From NCBI GenBank assembly GCA_024275635.1, contig JAJRYT010000048.1:1-32356 (forward strand): DNA of 32,356 nt, read 5' to 3'. Shown one piece after another: positions 16,273 through 25,307 of the stretch (positions are counted from its first letter, which is position 1; every line of letters begins with the position of its first letter). The notes under the pieces were generated by a model. It was not told where the DNA came from. It saw only the letters and a list, made by a program, of their open reading frames with translations, and ran no database searches. This stretch comes from Chloroflexota bacterium (GTDB lineage: Bacteria; Chloroflexota; Anaerolineae; Promineifilales; Promineifilaceae). Position numbers and translations under genes: made by a program.

Positions 16273-17448
16273 TTATCCCTGCTTAATTGTTTCTTGTAAC
16301 CAGTCCATTTCAGCTTTTTGCACGCCGGTTGGCGACTGACACAGCCTGGCATCCATCGCGGTTTTGGCTATGGACAAGGCGGCTTCACGGCTGCCCTCGG
16401 CGAGGAGAACGGCCGCTGCCGCGCGCAAATGTTGTGGTTGATCGGTTGATTTGGGCCGCACCTGGTTCAACCATTGGCGAGCCTGGGCCGGGTCGTTGAG
16501 GTAACGGGCAGTGAAATAGGCCTTTTCCCAAATCAGCCGCACTTGCGTGCCGGCTAACAAGTTAGGACGGATGGTAATGGCTTCTTCCAACCAGCGATTG
16601 GCTTCGGCGATGCGGCCGTTATCTAACGCCCACTGGTAGGCCGCAAAACGGGCATTTCGGGCGTCGTGAGTGTGATCATAGCCGGATAAAGCTTGCCGGA
16701 CGAGTGCATCATCCCAATCGCGCGGCCGGCGGCCGCGCAAATCGGCGCCGTTCAAGGCGGCCAGGGCGCACCAGCGGTCAGCCGCCGGGTCGTTGTGCAG
16801 CAAGCTGATAATGCGTCCGCCATCGGCGGGCAGCCCGGATTGGTACCGGCTGGGTTTCATGGAGGAGAGGAAAAAGAAAGCGGCAAAAACGGCCGTCATC
16901 GCCATATTCTCCACTGCCCAGGCCATCGTATTCGTAAAATGCACATCGCTGCTCCAGCGGAAGAAGATGAGGGCCGTGCCAGCAGCCTGGAGCAGGCTGG
17001 CCAGGGGGCCGCCAATCGTAAAAACGAGCAGGCGACGCGACAAATTATGGGCGTCATCCGGTGTGCAGCCGGTTATGCCATTAAAAACGGCCGCCGTTTT
17101 GTGCAGGCCAAACCGCAGTTTGCCATTCTCGCGGGTGACGCGCAGCGGACCGATGATGAGCAGATGGAAACGCAGCCCGGCTAGTTTGCCGGCCACCAGG
17201 TGACCCAATTCATGAACGGCCGTTGTTAGGAACAAGATGAGGGTAACGGCCGCAGCCAACCGCCAAAAATTACCAAATAAACTAACCCCGCCCGTCCGTA
17301 AAACATGAAACGCGATTTGCTGGCGGCGCGCCAGCACGCCAAACAAAATGGCATAAATTCCCACATTCAACAGCCCCGCCCACAACTTCACCAACCAGGA
17401 CGGTTTAGGTAAACTCGGCTGCCGCAAAAATTTGCTGTCAGCGTTCAT
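16273..17448 (-). CDS. M50-type (site-2-protease-like) membrane metallopeptidase with helical-repeat tail
   Basis: A 391-residue protein. An N-terminal helix (about 20-40) and a second helix carrying HELGH (79-83: H79, E80, H83) are followed by a [18 protein letters not shown] helix (about 146-163), a fourth helix (about 180-196) and [10 protein letters not shown] (204-213), where D209 would be the third zinc ligand, as in the LDG motif of site-2 proteases. Together these fit an intramembrane M50 zinc peptidase. The C-terminal 170 residues are soluble and alpha-helical with TPR-like spacing (for example [23 protein letters not shown]), suggesting a protein-binding tail. The mutase start is 4 bases after its stop and uses a ribosome site inside this gene, so translation is coupled. 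Why a peptidase heads this operon is not known; the substrate is unknown. Confidence 0.8.
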   Translation of the reverse strand: MNADSKFLRQPSLPKPSWLVKLWAGLLNVGIYAILFGVLARRQQIAFHVLRTGGVSLFGNFWRLAAAVTLILFLTTAVHELGHLVAGKLAGLRFHLLIIGPLRVTRENGKLRFGLHKTAAVFNGITGCTPDDAHNLSRRLLVFTIGGPLASLLQAAGTALIFFRWSSDVHFTNTMAWAVENMAMTAVFAAFFFLSSMKPSRYQSGLPADGGRIISLLHNDPAADRWCALAALNGADLRGRRPRDWDDALVRQALSGYDHTHDARNARFAAYQWALDNGRIAEANRWLEEAITIRPNLLAGTQVRLIWEKAYFTARYLNDPAQARQWLNQVRPKSTDQPQHLRAAAAVLLAEGSREAALSIAKTAMDARLCQSPTGVQKAEMDWLQETIKQG

Positions 17449-17525
17449 ATCCGGCCCAAAGGCAAACTGACCGTTTGCCTTGCGTTTGAAACCACTAACT
17501 AACCCTCTCGGAGAATATCTTAGGG

Positions 17526-17649
17526 TTCGTTCAAAATTAACTTTGTAGTTTGCTGGTGATTGGTAATTGAGTAATTGGGTAATTACCAGTTACCAATTAC
17601 CTAGTTACAACTTTTCAAACGCCAAAATTATAAACGAACGCGCCCTTAG
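17526..17649. repeat. TTACCAR heptamer repeat element, copy B
   Basis: A 124-base copy of the element at 3591-3728 in the same orientation, almost identical at both ends and 14 bases (two heptamers) shorter in the middle. It lies between the M50-type gene and mdh and encodes nothing plausible. Confidence 0.9.
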
Positions 17650-17668
17650 CAGTTACGAAATAGGTCTA

Positions 17669-17702
17669 TTAACAAAGAGGGGCACACTAATTTGTGCCCC
17701 TC
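17669..17702 (-). terminator. terminator of mdh
   Basis: Perfect 10-bp arms 17677-17686 and 17693-17702 (GAGGGGCACA) around a 6-base loop; on the - strand followed by TTTGTTAAT, a short U-rich run. It lies 29 bases past the mdh stop. Confidence 0.75.
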
Positions 17703-17730
17703 GCTTTAACGATAATCAAACAATAGCTGA

Positions 17731-18717
17731 TTACAGCAAATCAGCAACCGATTCCTTTTCGCCGCGCAATTCGGCCAATGTCGCCGCCACTTTCTCTTTG
17801 GCAAAATCGCTCCATTGCAGTCCTTGCACAATGCTGTAGCCACCCTGACCGTCACTGCGAATGGGGAATGAGAAAACCAGCCCCTCATCAATGCCATAGC
17901 TGCCGTCTGACGGTACAGCACAGGAGAACCATTGCCCTTCCGGCGTTGCCTTTTCCATGTTTTTAATATGATCGAGCGCCGCGTTAGCCGCCGATGCCGC
18001 TGAAGATGCGCCGCGCGCGGCAATAATCGCTGCGCCGCGCTTCTGCACCGTCGTGATAAACGCGCCGCGCAGCCAATCTAAATCTGTGATGACGTCTGTT
18101 AGCGGTCGGCCATTAATTTGGGCATGTTCAAAATCCGGATACTGGGTGGCGCTGTGGTTGCCCCAAATGGTTACATTGCTGACATCATTCACTGTCACGC
18201 CTGCTTTGGCTGCTAATTGGGAATAAGCTCGATTCTGATCTAACTGTGTCATCGCCGCGAACCGTTCGTTAGGCACGCCTTTGGCATTGTTCATAGCAAT
18301 CAGGGCGTTGGTATTAGCCGGGTTTCCTACCACAATCACGCGCACGTCGTCGGCCGCTTTGGCGGCAATAGCCTTGCCCTGACCAATAAAGATAGGGCCA
18401 TTTTCACGGATCAAATCGCCGCGCAGCATACCTTTACCGCGCGGTTTGGCGCCTACGAGCAGCGCCCAGTTAACCCCATCAAACGCGACTTCGGGATCAT
18501 CGGTCACGACAATATTTTCCAGCAGTGGGAAAGCGCAGTCGTTTAATTCCATCACAACCCCCTCTAATGCCGGAAGCACCGGGGTGATTTCCAGCAGGTG
18601 CAGGGAAATTTTGGTGTTCATCCCAAAGACTTCGCCGGAAGCCAAGCGAAACAACATAGCGTAACCAATGTTGCCGGCAGCGCCGGTAACGGCGACTTTT
18701 ACTGATTTTCTTAACAT
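17731..18717 (-). CDS. mdh: malate dehydrogenase, cytosolic-type
   Basis: A 328-residue NAD(H)-type enzyme interconverting malate and oxaloacetate in the TCA cycle. Motifs in order: Rossmann [11 protein letters not shown] (12-22), acidic residue E43 ending beta-2 (NAD preference), the mobile loop [14 protein letters not shown] with R93 and R99 for substrate, GNPANTNAL (131-139), [10 protein letters not shown] with D160 and R163, and catalytic H188 in [11 protein letters not shown]. These features match the longer cytosolic/chloroplast-like MDH group (TIGR01759-type) rather than the LDH-like MDH group. ATG 18717 has AGGAG eight bases upstream on the - strand. It is a single-gene unit with its own terminator. 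Together with the nearby mutase operon it fits a methylmalonyl-CoA to oxaloacetate flow. Confidence 0.95.
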   Translation of the reverse strand: MLRKSVKVAVTGAAGNIGYAMLFRLASGEVFGMNTKISLHLLEITPVLPALEGVVMELNDCAFPLLENIVVTDDPEVAFDGVNWALLVGAKPRGKGMLRGDLIRENGPIFIGQGKAIAAKAADDVRVIVVGNPANTNALIAMNNAKGVPNERFAAMTQLDQNRAYSQLAAKAGVTVNDVSNVTIWGNHSATQYPDFEHAQINGRPLTDVITDLDWLRGAFITTVQKRGAAIIAARGASSAASAANAALDHIKNMEKATPEGQWFSCAVPSDGSYGIDEGLVFSFPIRSDGQGGYSIVQGLQWSDFAKEKVAATLAELRGEKESVADLL

Positions 18718-19041
18718 TTATACATCTCCTAAATTGTCACATCATCGGGCCGAATTCATACTAAAATCCAAGTCGCATCGGCCAGGTTTGAATGGAAAAT
18801 AAGCGGTTTTTGGGCTTTTGAATGTGTCGTCGCGCCCGTGTTTATTATCGGCTTTATGCCCAAAACCGGCAACTGGAAATACATGGAGTTTTGTTCAAGA
18901 TCAACAACGGCGGATTCCTGTCTCAACCGTTGTCTTTTTGTAACTATTAAGACATCCTCCCAGAGGGTCACGAGTGGTTGGTTATTTTCATCAAATTAAT
19001 CTCCAGGAGGGTTAGTAGTTACCGTAATTTGATTAATGGCG
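18718..19041. other. 324-base spacer upstream of mdh, no gene
   Basis: It holds the mdh ribosome site and presumably its promoter, though no clear -10/-35 pair was found. Near the end of the beta-helix/GH114 gene there are two interleaved perfect inverted repeats, 18990-18998 with 19025-19033 and 19020-19027 with 19042-19049, without T-runs. An open frame at 18756-18971 (- strand) looks like chance. Confidence 0.6.
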
Positions 19042-22000
19042 TTACGGTATCGGTTCTATGAAACGATCCAGCGCCCGGTTACCGGCAAACGGTACAAAAC
19101 CCAGCCCCCGCGATGCAGCATACACCCAGGCCACGTTTTCCGGTTCCAGGGCATAATCCACTGTAAAAATGACCAACCCCTTGCTTTGCGCCGCCTGCAA
19201 ATCGCGCAGATACTCCTCGCTGCTGACGTGGAGTGTACTGCCGGGAAATTCGTCGAATTGGCGCTGGCATGAGGGGGAGAGGGAAGCGTAATAAACGGCC
19301 GTATCCACATCAGTATCAGTACGCGGCAAAGGACAGTCGCCGGGCGGGTTGTTATCAGCCGCACCGTCAAACCAGACCTGCTCCTGGGCGACAGCGTCTA
19401 CAGCGGCCACATACGCATCCGATTGGGTCAATTCGGCCGCGTTTTGGCCGATGACGATGGAGTCTGGGTTCTGCTCACGCATAAAGTCGGCCATATCTCC
19501 GACCCACCAGATCATCTCCTGACGGGCGTCCGCGCCATCCGCAGCGGCGAAGGCGGCCACATCTTCATCAGAATACGCTTCCACCCAATCCAGGTAGACG
19601 CCGTCAAAACCGGCGTCCAGGATGGCCTGCAAATAACCGTTTTCCCCCAGCCAGATGTCCTGATATTCCTCGTACCAATACGCCACCGGAAAATTACCCT
19701 CCCAGCCATCGGGGTCGCCAGTGATGATCCATTCGGGGTTACCGATGCCCCAGCCGGGCTGCCAGTAGGTGCGGAAATTCTCCGCCTGACCGATATCAAT
19801 GTAGGCGATGACCAGTTTGGGGCGCGGGGCATTGTGCAGGCTGGCTATGAGTTCGGCCATAGGGTAATCGGTGTTGTTGGTTTCGGAGGGGATGAAGTCG
19901 AGGACAACCATGTCGTAGGTGGAAGCGACGATTTGGGCGATGGTTTCGGCCTTGACATTGACATCAATCAGGTAAAGCCATTGCTGTACGTCGGCCAGAG
20001 AAGGGAGCGTGGTTACGGCCGTTGTCAGAGCGGGGCATGCCTCCATCCAGGCATCCAGATCGCGGTTCTTGAGGATGGCGCTAATACGCATCGCCGCCGC
20101 CGCCGGGCAAAACTGGTCAGTTGTCATACCCGTGTCGGTGTATTCGGCGGCAAAGACGGGTTTACCGGCGACGATGAACGGCTGCATCTCCTCACACCAC
20201 TCTTGGTCAAAGCAGTCCTCGGTCAACGCCCAGTCAAAATAGGGCAGTAAATCCACCACCTGTTCACCATTATTTTTCAGGCCGATGGAAAGACCGCGGG
20301 CGTGGGCTTCGTCGGCCAGCCAAATATTATAAGCCAGTTGGTCTTCATAAGTGAGGGGAAAGCCGGTGTTGTTGGTATAAGCGTCAATGTTATCCGGTTC
20401 CACGCCGTCGAACCCTTTATCCCGGCAGAGGTCGAGCCGGGCGCGCATGATCGGGGCCAGGGCGTCAATCTGGCGGATATCCAACCACTTCTCACCAGGC
20501 CAGCCGCCGTAATCGCGGCCAATGACGGCCGCAGGGAACTGCTCCGCGTCGGGTCGCCAATCTTCCCAACTGCCAACGCTGATGTAACAGATGACTTTGC
20601 GCCCCTGAGCGTGCAGGGCGGTCACTGCCTCAGCGTCGCTTTCAAACAGGTCAATGTCATACATGTCCACATCAAAAGAGGGGTCAATGGGCTGGCCTAA
20701 CTGCCACTGCCAAGTGATATTGACAGCGGGTTGCCACCAATCGCCGGCAAGGGATTCAGGCATGGAGGTCAGGGTTGGCGGCGCGGTGGCGGTGGGGGTC
20801 GGGGGGAGCAAACCATATTCAAAGGCTCCAATATCAGGCGCATCCACTGCCGGCAAGCCGGCGTCCGTGCCGCGGTCAATGGCCGGGCTGCCGGCTTGCA
20901 GGTGGAAGTCGCCATTCTCCGGGTCCACAAAGAGTGGATCGCCTGTCACGTAATCGGCGCCGACCGGCTCCTGCCAATCTTCCGTAAAATAGAATAAATT
21001 GTTAGCAATGGCGGCGTTTTCGATGCCATTGCCGGTGATGCCATCCTCAGAATTGAGGGCGATGATATTGTTGACCACCCCTGCATCGTCAATGTCTTCC
21101 AGCCAGATGCCCGCGCCTACGCCGTCAACGCCGCAGTTATAAAAAACATTATTGTAGATGCGGATGCCGGTCATCTGGCCGGCGCCGACGCCGCTTTCCA
21201 GCAGTTCATCCCATGATTCCAGCCCATTCAAGTGACAGCCCCAAACCAGGTTCTGGTAAACCTGAATATTGGAGAGCAGGCCCTGGCTCAGTTCGCCCAG
21301 ATCGCCGACCGAGAGTTGAATGGCGCTGCCGTAGTAGTCGCCCAGCACACCCGCATCAAGCGTGAAATAGTCGCCGCAAGGCTGCTTTTGGCCGGACGCG
21401 GCGATGTAGTAGCCGGTGTCGGAAACCTGGTTGTTGTAGAGGCGTACATCGTGCGCCTCGTCAATGTAAATGCCCACCGCGCAGGCGCGCGCCACGAGAT
21501 TATCGTAAACATCGCCGTTGTTCGAACTCTCCTTGATGACAATCCCCTCTTCAAAGACATCGTGCATGTTATTATTTGCCACCACGAACCCGGCCGCGCG
21601 GATGATGGAGATCGCTTCGTTGTCGCCTTCATAAAACGCGCCGTCCTCGCCCAGCCAACCCAGGTTTGTGCGCCGCACCTCGTTGCCGATGATTTGGGGG
21701 GTTACGGGGTCGCCTTCGACGATGATCCCGCCGTTCCCCATGCCGTCAATCAGCGTATTCGTGATAGTTGTGTGGTTCCCGCCCTCTATCGTGATCCCCA
21801 TACCAATGTTATTGCGCACCGTGATATCGCTGAGCGTCAAATAGTCGCCGCCTGTGACGATCACCATTCCCTCCCAGTTTTGATCGGCGTTGACGTCGTT
21901 GGCGCGACAGGGGAAATCGGGGCAGCCGCCATCGAAGATGACCGCATCCCGCGATTCGCCGCGAATGACGATGGGGGCATCGGCGCGGCCGGCAATCCCT

Positions 22001-22362
22001 TCCACCAGCAGCGGTTCGGCGTAGACGCCGGCCTGGATGATCAGCATATCGCCCGGCAGCAGGCGGTCGAGGGCTGTCTGGAAAGAACAGAATGGCGTTT
22101 GCTCATCGCCAGGGCCTGCGTCGCTGCAACCGGCTTGCCCCACGTAATATGCGGTTCCTTTCACCGTGTCTGCGCTGCCGGTAGTTGGGAGGTTTGTAGA
22201 CTCTTCGCCGGTTGGCGCGGACAGTGGCGGCGCAGTGGAGACCGGCGCTGCTATGTCTGGCGCGATGGTTGGCGTATCTTCTTCGTCTGTCCCCATGGGT
22301 AGATTGCAGGCTGCGAGGAGCAGGAACAGTAAGAAACTGAGTTTTGTAATCATGTGTTTCAT
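19042..22362 (-). CDS. lipoprotein with parallel beta-helix plus two GH114-type domains
   Basis: Start taken at ATG 22362, with GGAG five bases upstream; the open frame continues upstream but overlaps the preceding gene in an Arg-rich stretch that is not plausible. The 1106-residue product has a lipoprotein signal with lipobox LAAC (C19), a Ser/Thr/Pro linker, then a right-handed beta-helix (about 75-530) with the usual YYVGQAG...PGDMLIIQAGVY start and many N/G/I turn repeats. Two (beta/alpha)8 domains follow after a PTPTATAPPT linker: a GH114-like domain (about 542-745; CYISVGSWEDWRP, GFDGVEPDNIDAY), then a TM1410/COG2342-like relative (about 790-1106; VIAYIDIGQAENFRTYW, GFDGVYLDWVEAY). GH114 enzymes cut alpha-1,4-galactosaminogalactan-type polysaccharide; the beta-helix may act as lyase, epimerase or binding surface. 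It is co-directional with the GH5-type gene 50 bases upstream. Confidence 0.85.
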   Translation of the reverse strand: MKHMITKLSFLLFLLLAACNLPMGTDEEDTPTIAPDIAAPVSTAPPLSAPTGEESTNLPTTGSADTVKGTAYYVGQAGCSDAGPGDEQTPFCSFQTALDRLLPGDMLIIQAGVYAEPLLVEGIAGRADAPIVIRGESRDAVIFDGGCPDFPCRANDVNADQNWEGMVIVTGGDYLTLSDITVRNNIGMGITIEGGNHTTITNTLIDGMGNGGIIVEGDPVTPQIIGNEVRRTNLGWLGEDGAFYEGDNEAISIIRAAGFVVANNNMHDVFEEGIVIKESSNNGDVYDNLVARACAVGIYIDEAHDVRLYNNQVSDTGYYIAASGQKQPCGDYFTLDAGVLGDYYGSAIQLSVGDLGELSQGLLSNIQVYQNLVWGCHLNGLESWDELLESGVGAGQMTGIRIYNNVFYNCGVDGVGAGIWLEDIDDAGVVNNIIALNSEDGITGNGIENAAIANNLFYFTEDWQEPVGADYVTGDPLFVDPENGDFHLQAGSPAIDRGTDAGLPAVDAPDIGAFEYGLLPPTPTATAPPTLTSMPESLAGDWWQPAVNITWQWQLGQPIDPSFDVDMYDIDLFESDAEAVTALHAQGRKVICYISVGSWEDWRPDAEQFPAAVIGRDYGGWPGEKWLDIRQIDALAPIMRARLDLCRDKGFDGVEPDNIDAYTNNTGFPLTYEDQLAYNIWLADEAHARGLSIGLKNNGEQVVDLLPYFDWALTEDCFDQEWCEEMQPFIVAGKPVFAAEYTDTGMTTDQFCPAAAAMRISAILKNRDLDAWMEACPALTTAVTTLPSLADVQQWLYLIDVNVKAETIAQIVASTYDMVVLDFIPSETNNTDYPMAELIASLHNAPRPKLVIAYIDIGQAENFRTYWQPGWGIGNPEWIITGDPDGWEGNFPVAYWYEEYQDIWLGENGYLQAILDAGFDGVYLDWVEAYSDEDVAAFAAADGADARQEMIWWVGDMADFMREQNPDSIVIGQNAAELTQSDAYVAAVDAVAQEQVWFDGAADNNPPGDCPLPRTDTDVDTAVYYASLSPSCQRQFDEFPGSTLHVSSEEYLRDLQAAQSKGLVIFTVDYALEPENVAWVYAASRGLGFVPFAGNRALDRFIEPIP

Positions 22363-22411
22363 GCTGTCTCCAAAACAAACCACTCCAGTTGTGCTCAATT
22401 GGGCAGGCTGT

Positions 22412-23269
22412 TCAGGGCGCCTGCGCCGCTTCCACCACTTCAAAATTAGCCGCCTCCACCTGCGCCGTTTTCGGGTTGGGCTCGTCATCGCCGGGGCTGA
22501 CGGCAAAGGGGATCAGTTCCATCTCTTCGCCCAGTTTTTCAAAGACGATTTGCCATTTGGTCAACTCCTCTGGCAGCGGCGTTCCAGGCTGCTGGCCGAT
22601 GAGGGCGTTGACTTCGTCGTCGGATAGGTGGAGAACGGCCGTGTGGCTATCCTCGGCATAAAAGGAAAAGCCGCCGGCATTATCAACCACGTAAGCGCCA
22701 TAATCCCGTAAAGCGGCCAGAAACATCTGGGTGATAGGCGCTAACTCGCTCTCATCAATCAGATCGCCTTCCTCATCCGCCAGCGTTTGTTTGAGCCGGA
22801 GTCGTTGACCGGAGGCTAGAGCCATTGGATTCGTGTTGAAAAAATCCGTCTCCGTCGTCGAGGCCGGGTAGAAATAGTCGGACGAGAGCGGTTCGTACTG
22901 GTCGCGGCTGAGATTGCGCGGGCCGGGGATAGCCAGGGACAGGGCGTGGGCAATGACGCCGCTTTCGATGTCTTCGGGCAAAATCAGCCCGGCCAGCAGC
23001 GGCGTTCCCACGGCGCGGGCGCTGTAATCGCCATCCGCATTGGCCCCAGGGCCGTTAATATCGAAAAAGTCTACTACCCCGGCTTCGGTAATCCGGTCGC
23101 CGACCATGCCGCCTCTGAAACTACCGCAATCGCCGGCCCCTCCAATAGTGGCGGCAAAGAAGTCATAAGCGGTGAAGGTATCGGGATCATATAGCACAAG
23201 CCACCCATCTGCGTCCGCGTCCTCCGGCCCGGCGGGGCGGACGACGCCAGCCGACGCGGGAACGGTCAC
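22412..23269 (-). CDS. C-terminal part of the GH5-type lipoprotein, separated by an in-frame stop
   Basis: This frame is the direct, same-frame continuation of the gene at 23279-24931. Only a TAA (23279-23281) and three further codons separate them. The GTG at 23269 that could start it has no ribosome site and no signal peptide, so it is unlikely to be an independent gene. The sequence forms the second half of an extracellular domain with conserved IAHALSLAIPGPRN, GQRLRLK, LRDYGAYVVDNAGG and FYAED segments, a pattern I recall from secreted proteins of other phyla, where it follows a segment like the APDSAWNQ stretch that lies before the stop. It is therefore either a remnant of a broken gene, a read-through product, or the result of a base error (CAA or GAA to TAA). 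It ends 50 bases before the beta-helix/GH114 gene. Confidence 0.7.
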   Translation of the reverse strand: MTVPASAGVVRPAGPEDADADGWLVLYDPDTFTAYDFFAATIGGAGDCGSFRGGMVGDRITEAGVVDFFDINGPGANADGDYSARAVGTPLLAGLILPEDIESGVIAHALSLAIPGPRNLSRDQYEPLSSDYFYPASTTETDFFNTNPMALASGQRLRLKQTLADEEGDLIDESELAPITQMFLAALRDYGAYVVDNAGGFSFYAEDSHTAVLHLSDDEVNALIGQQPGTPLPEELTKWQIVFEKLGEEMELIPFAVSPGDDEPNPKTAQVEAANFEVVEAAQAP

Positions 23270-23278
23270 TGGGCCGCC

Positions 23279-24931
23279 TTAAGTCTCGATGCCGAACTTG
23301 GGATGCGGCCATCCCAGGACGCCCTCGTCCTCGCAAATCACCACTTCTTGCTCGCCCGCGCCGACGCGAAAGATGGGGACGGTAAACTCGTCCAGGTTGA
23401 CGTCTGCGTAGGGCCACGTCGTCGCCGGGCCATCGTACCCTTCCAACGTGGAGAAGTCGCCAAGCAGGACGCGGAATGTGACCAGGATTTGCTGGTCGCT
23501 GTCGGGCAAAACGGCCGCATCCGTCGCCGATTGGTTCCAGGCGGAATCAGGCGCAAACAGAGGCAGAGGCAGGGTAAAATTGCGTCGCATCGAGGATTCG
23601 CCATCCTCTGAACTTATATCTTCAGATGGCTCGTTGGCTGGCGGGGGCGCCGCTAACGAGCCGGGAGAATCCGCATTGTGCGCCCATCGCTCGCGGAAAA
23701 TAGCGAGCAGCGGGTTGTCGAGAATGGCGGCGTGATTGGCCGGATCGGGACCATACTCCAGGTTGAAGCCATCGAAATCCGGTTCGTCGCCGCGCCAGAC
23801 GTAAACGGCGTAATTCCAGCCATACGTCTCGAACAAATCCATTTGGTCAGACAGGAAAGCAGTCGCATCCGGGACCCAGCGCAGCGCGCCGAATTCGCCC
23901 ACGTAAATGGGGACGTTATGCCGTTGGGCGAATTCGCGCACAGGGCGATAATTTTCCTCCAACCAAGCGCGGTCGAAGGTGATGGTTTCGCCATAGTCGT
24001 CTACAACGTCGGGGTAACGAATATTGGTTTCTCCCTCTTCCTGGATGACGTAAATGTCGGGGTCGTAGGCATGCAGGCTGTAAATGGTGCGCGCGTCGCC
24101 GGTCGGTTCCAGGGCGGCGAACCATTCGGCCGATCCCCAACTGAGGCTGTTAATGATGATGGGGGTGTCGGGATCAACCTGGCGGATGGCGGCCGTTATC
24201 TCGGCGGCCAAAGCGTGCCAATCCAGCAGCGTGCCCGTCATTTGCGCCTGGGCCTGGGCCGGTTCCAGTTCAAAGTCGGGGTCAACCAGGGTGTTGGAGT
24301 GGGGTTCTACCATCAGGTCATAGCCGGCGACAGCGGGGGAGTTGCGGTAACGATCGGCCGTGAAGCGCCACATCTCCACCCAGGCGTCGTGCGCCGCCTG
24401 GTCGCGCCACACATCAAAAAGCGGGTCGCCTTCCCCGGTGATGGCCCCTTCGTTGCGCCCTGGCCCAGTACGGAAGTGAATGACGACGTAAAAGCCAACT
24501 TCTTCAGCCCAGCCGATCAAATCGTCCAGGTAGGCCAGCGCGGTTGGATTGACTTCGTAGGGCGGCGTCTCGGTGAAGAGGCCGGGGTAGGAGGCGTTGA
24601 TGAGATTGGCGCCGAGGTCGCGCAGCTCTTGCACATCCTGGCGGCTTATGGCCTGGGTACAACCGGCCTCGGTATAAAGCAGGCAGGGGTGCATATCCAC
24701 GCCGCGCAGATGGACGCCGTCTGTCCACAATGCCCATTTATCGGTAGCGGGTTGTTGGGCTGGGGAGAGGGGTTGGGGAACGGCCGTTCCTTCTATTTGA
24801 TCGCCCTCGGTAAGGGTTGACGGCGGGGATGACTCTGCGGCTGAGGACGGCGGAGAGTCTTCACCATCCCCTGAACCGCAGGCTGCGGCTAACAGTACTA
24901 GAATAATTAGAAAAGAAATTCGTCGCTTCAT
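23279..24931 (-). CDS. GH5-type glycoside hydrolase lipoprotein, C-terminal domain truncated
   Basis: ATG 24931 follows GGGAG on the - strand. A lipoprotein signal (lipobox LAAAC, C18) and a Ser/Pro linker precede a GH5-like (beta/alpha)8 domain at about 65-420. The two catalytic glutamates are visible: E209 in YDLMVEPH (acid/base) and E346 in IYVGEFGA (nucleophile), with H287 in YSLHAYD. The usual NEP motif reads VEP, so the Asn before the acid/base Glu is Val. The substrate may be a beta-glucan or beta-mannan, or something else. A PPPANEP linker leads to a second domain starting near 450 (FAPDSAWNQ) that stops at codon 551 with TAA, although the frame continues for 289 more codons with matching domain sequence. 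The intact gene would span 22412-24931 (839 residues). It probably shares a transcript with the beta-helix/GH114 gene. Confidence 0.85.
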   Translation of the reverse strand: MKRRISFLIILVLLAAACGSGDGEDSPPSSAAESSPPSTLTEGDQIEGTAVPQPLSPAQQPATDKWALWTDGVHLRGVDMHPCLLYTEAGCTQAISRQDVQELRDLGANLINASYPGLFTETPPYEVNPTALAYLDDLIGWAEEVGFYVVIHFRTGPGRNEGAITGEGDPLFDVWRDQAAHDAWVEMWRFTADRYRNSPAVAGYDLMVEPHSNTLVDPDFELEPAQAQAQMTGTLLDWHALAAEITAAIRQVDPDTPIIINSLSWGSAEWFAALEPTGDARTIYSLHAYDPDIYVIQEEGETNIRYPDVVDDYGETITFDRAWLEENYRPVREFAQRHNVPIYVGEFGALRWVPDATAFLSDQMDLFETYGWNYAVYVWRGDEPDFDGFNLEYGPDPANHAAILDNPLLAIFRERWAHNADSPGSLAAPPPANEPSEDISSEDGESSMRRNFTLPLPLFAPDSAWNQSATDAAVLPDSDQQILVTFRVLLGDFSTLEGYDGPATTWPYADVNLDEFTVPIFRVGAGEQEVVICEDEGVLGWPHPKFGIET

Positions 24932-25307
24932 GGCATCTCCCTTTTAGGGCAAAACTACACCCAATAACTTATGCACGCTGTTCTGAAACACTAGAGGCTG
25001 GCGAATTTCAGGCTTCTCTCTGGTGCATACCGATTTTCAAAATCACGCTGCGCGGGAAAAAGTAAAAAACGCCAATATCCAATTAAATAATACCAGGTTC
25101 AATAACCCCAGCCAACGAACGTGGTCATTACCAGGATAATCGTATATTCGTTCTTGCCGGAGCGCTACGGATTGAAATCGCGCAGCCAGATCAAAATGTG
25201 CGTTAAAACACACTGTATCTGTCACTATTCCGGCCAAAACCACTGCTCCTGCCTAGAATAAATGTGCTATAATCTCAGGGCTTTTACCACCAGGAAGGAT
25301 GAATTTT
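24932..25307. other. 376-base divergent promoter region, no gene
   Basis: It separates the GH5-type gene (- strand) from dinG (+ strand). The dinG promoter is at 25265-25273. An imperfect GTGCGTT/AACACAC inverted repeat near 25198 resembles the perfect one at 32061-32078. The GH5-gene promoter was not located. A 66-codon frame at 25043-25243 has no recognisable features. Confidence 0.6.
25265..25273 (+). promoter_or_regulatory. extended -10 promoter of dinG
   Basis: TGCTATAAT is a consensus extended -10 with no good -35, placing the start near 25280, about 28 bases before the ATG. Confidence 0.65.

Noticed and set aside
18756..18971. Open frame of 71 codons on the - strand upstream of mdh
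   Set aside because: No recognisable sequence and no neighbours supporting it; it fills the mdh promoter spacer.
21232..22302. Long + strand open frame (about 356 codons) opposite the beta-helix region
   Set aside because: It mirrors the codon periodicity of the real - strand gene, has no ribosome site and no recognisable domain.
23678..24820. Long + strand open frame opposite the GH5-type gene
   Set aside because: A shadow of the - strand gene, which has signal peptide, catalytic motifs and ribosome site.
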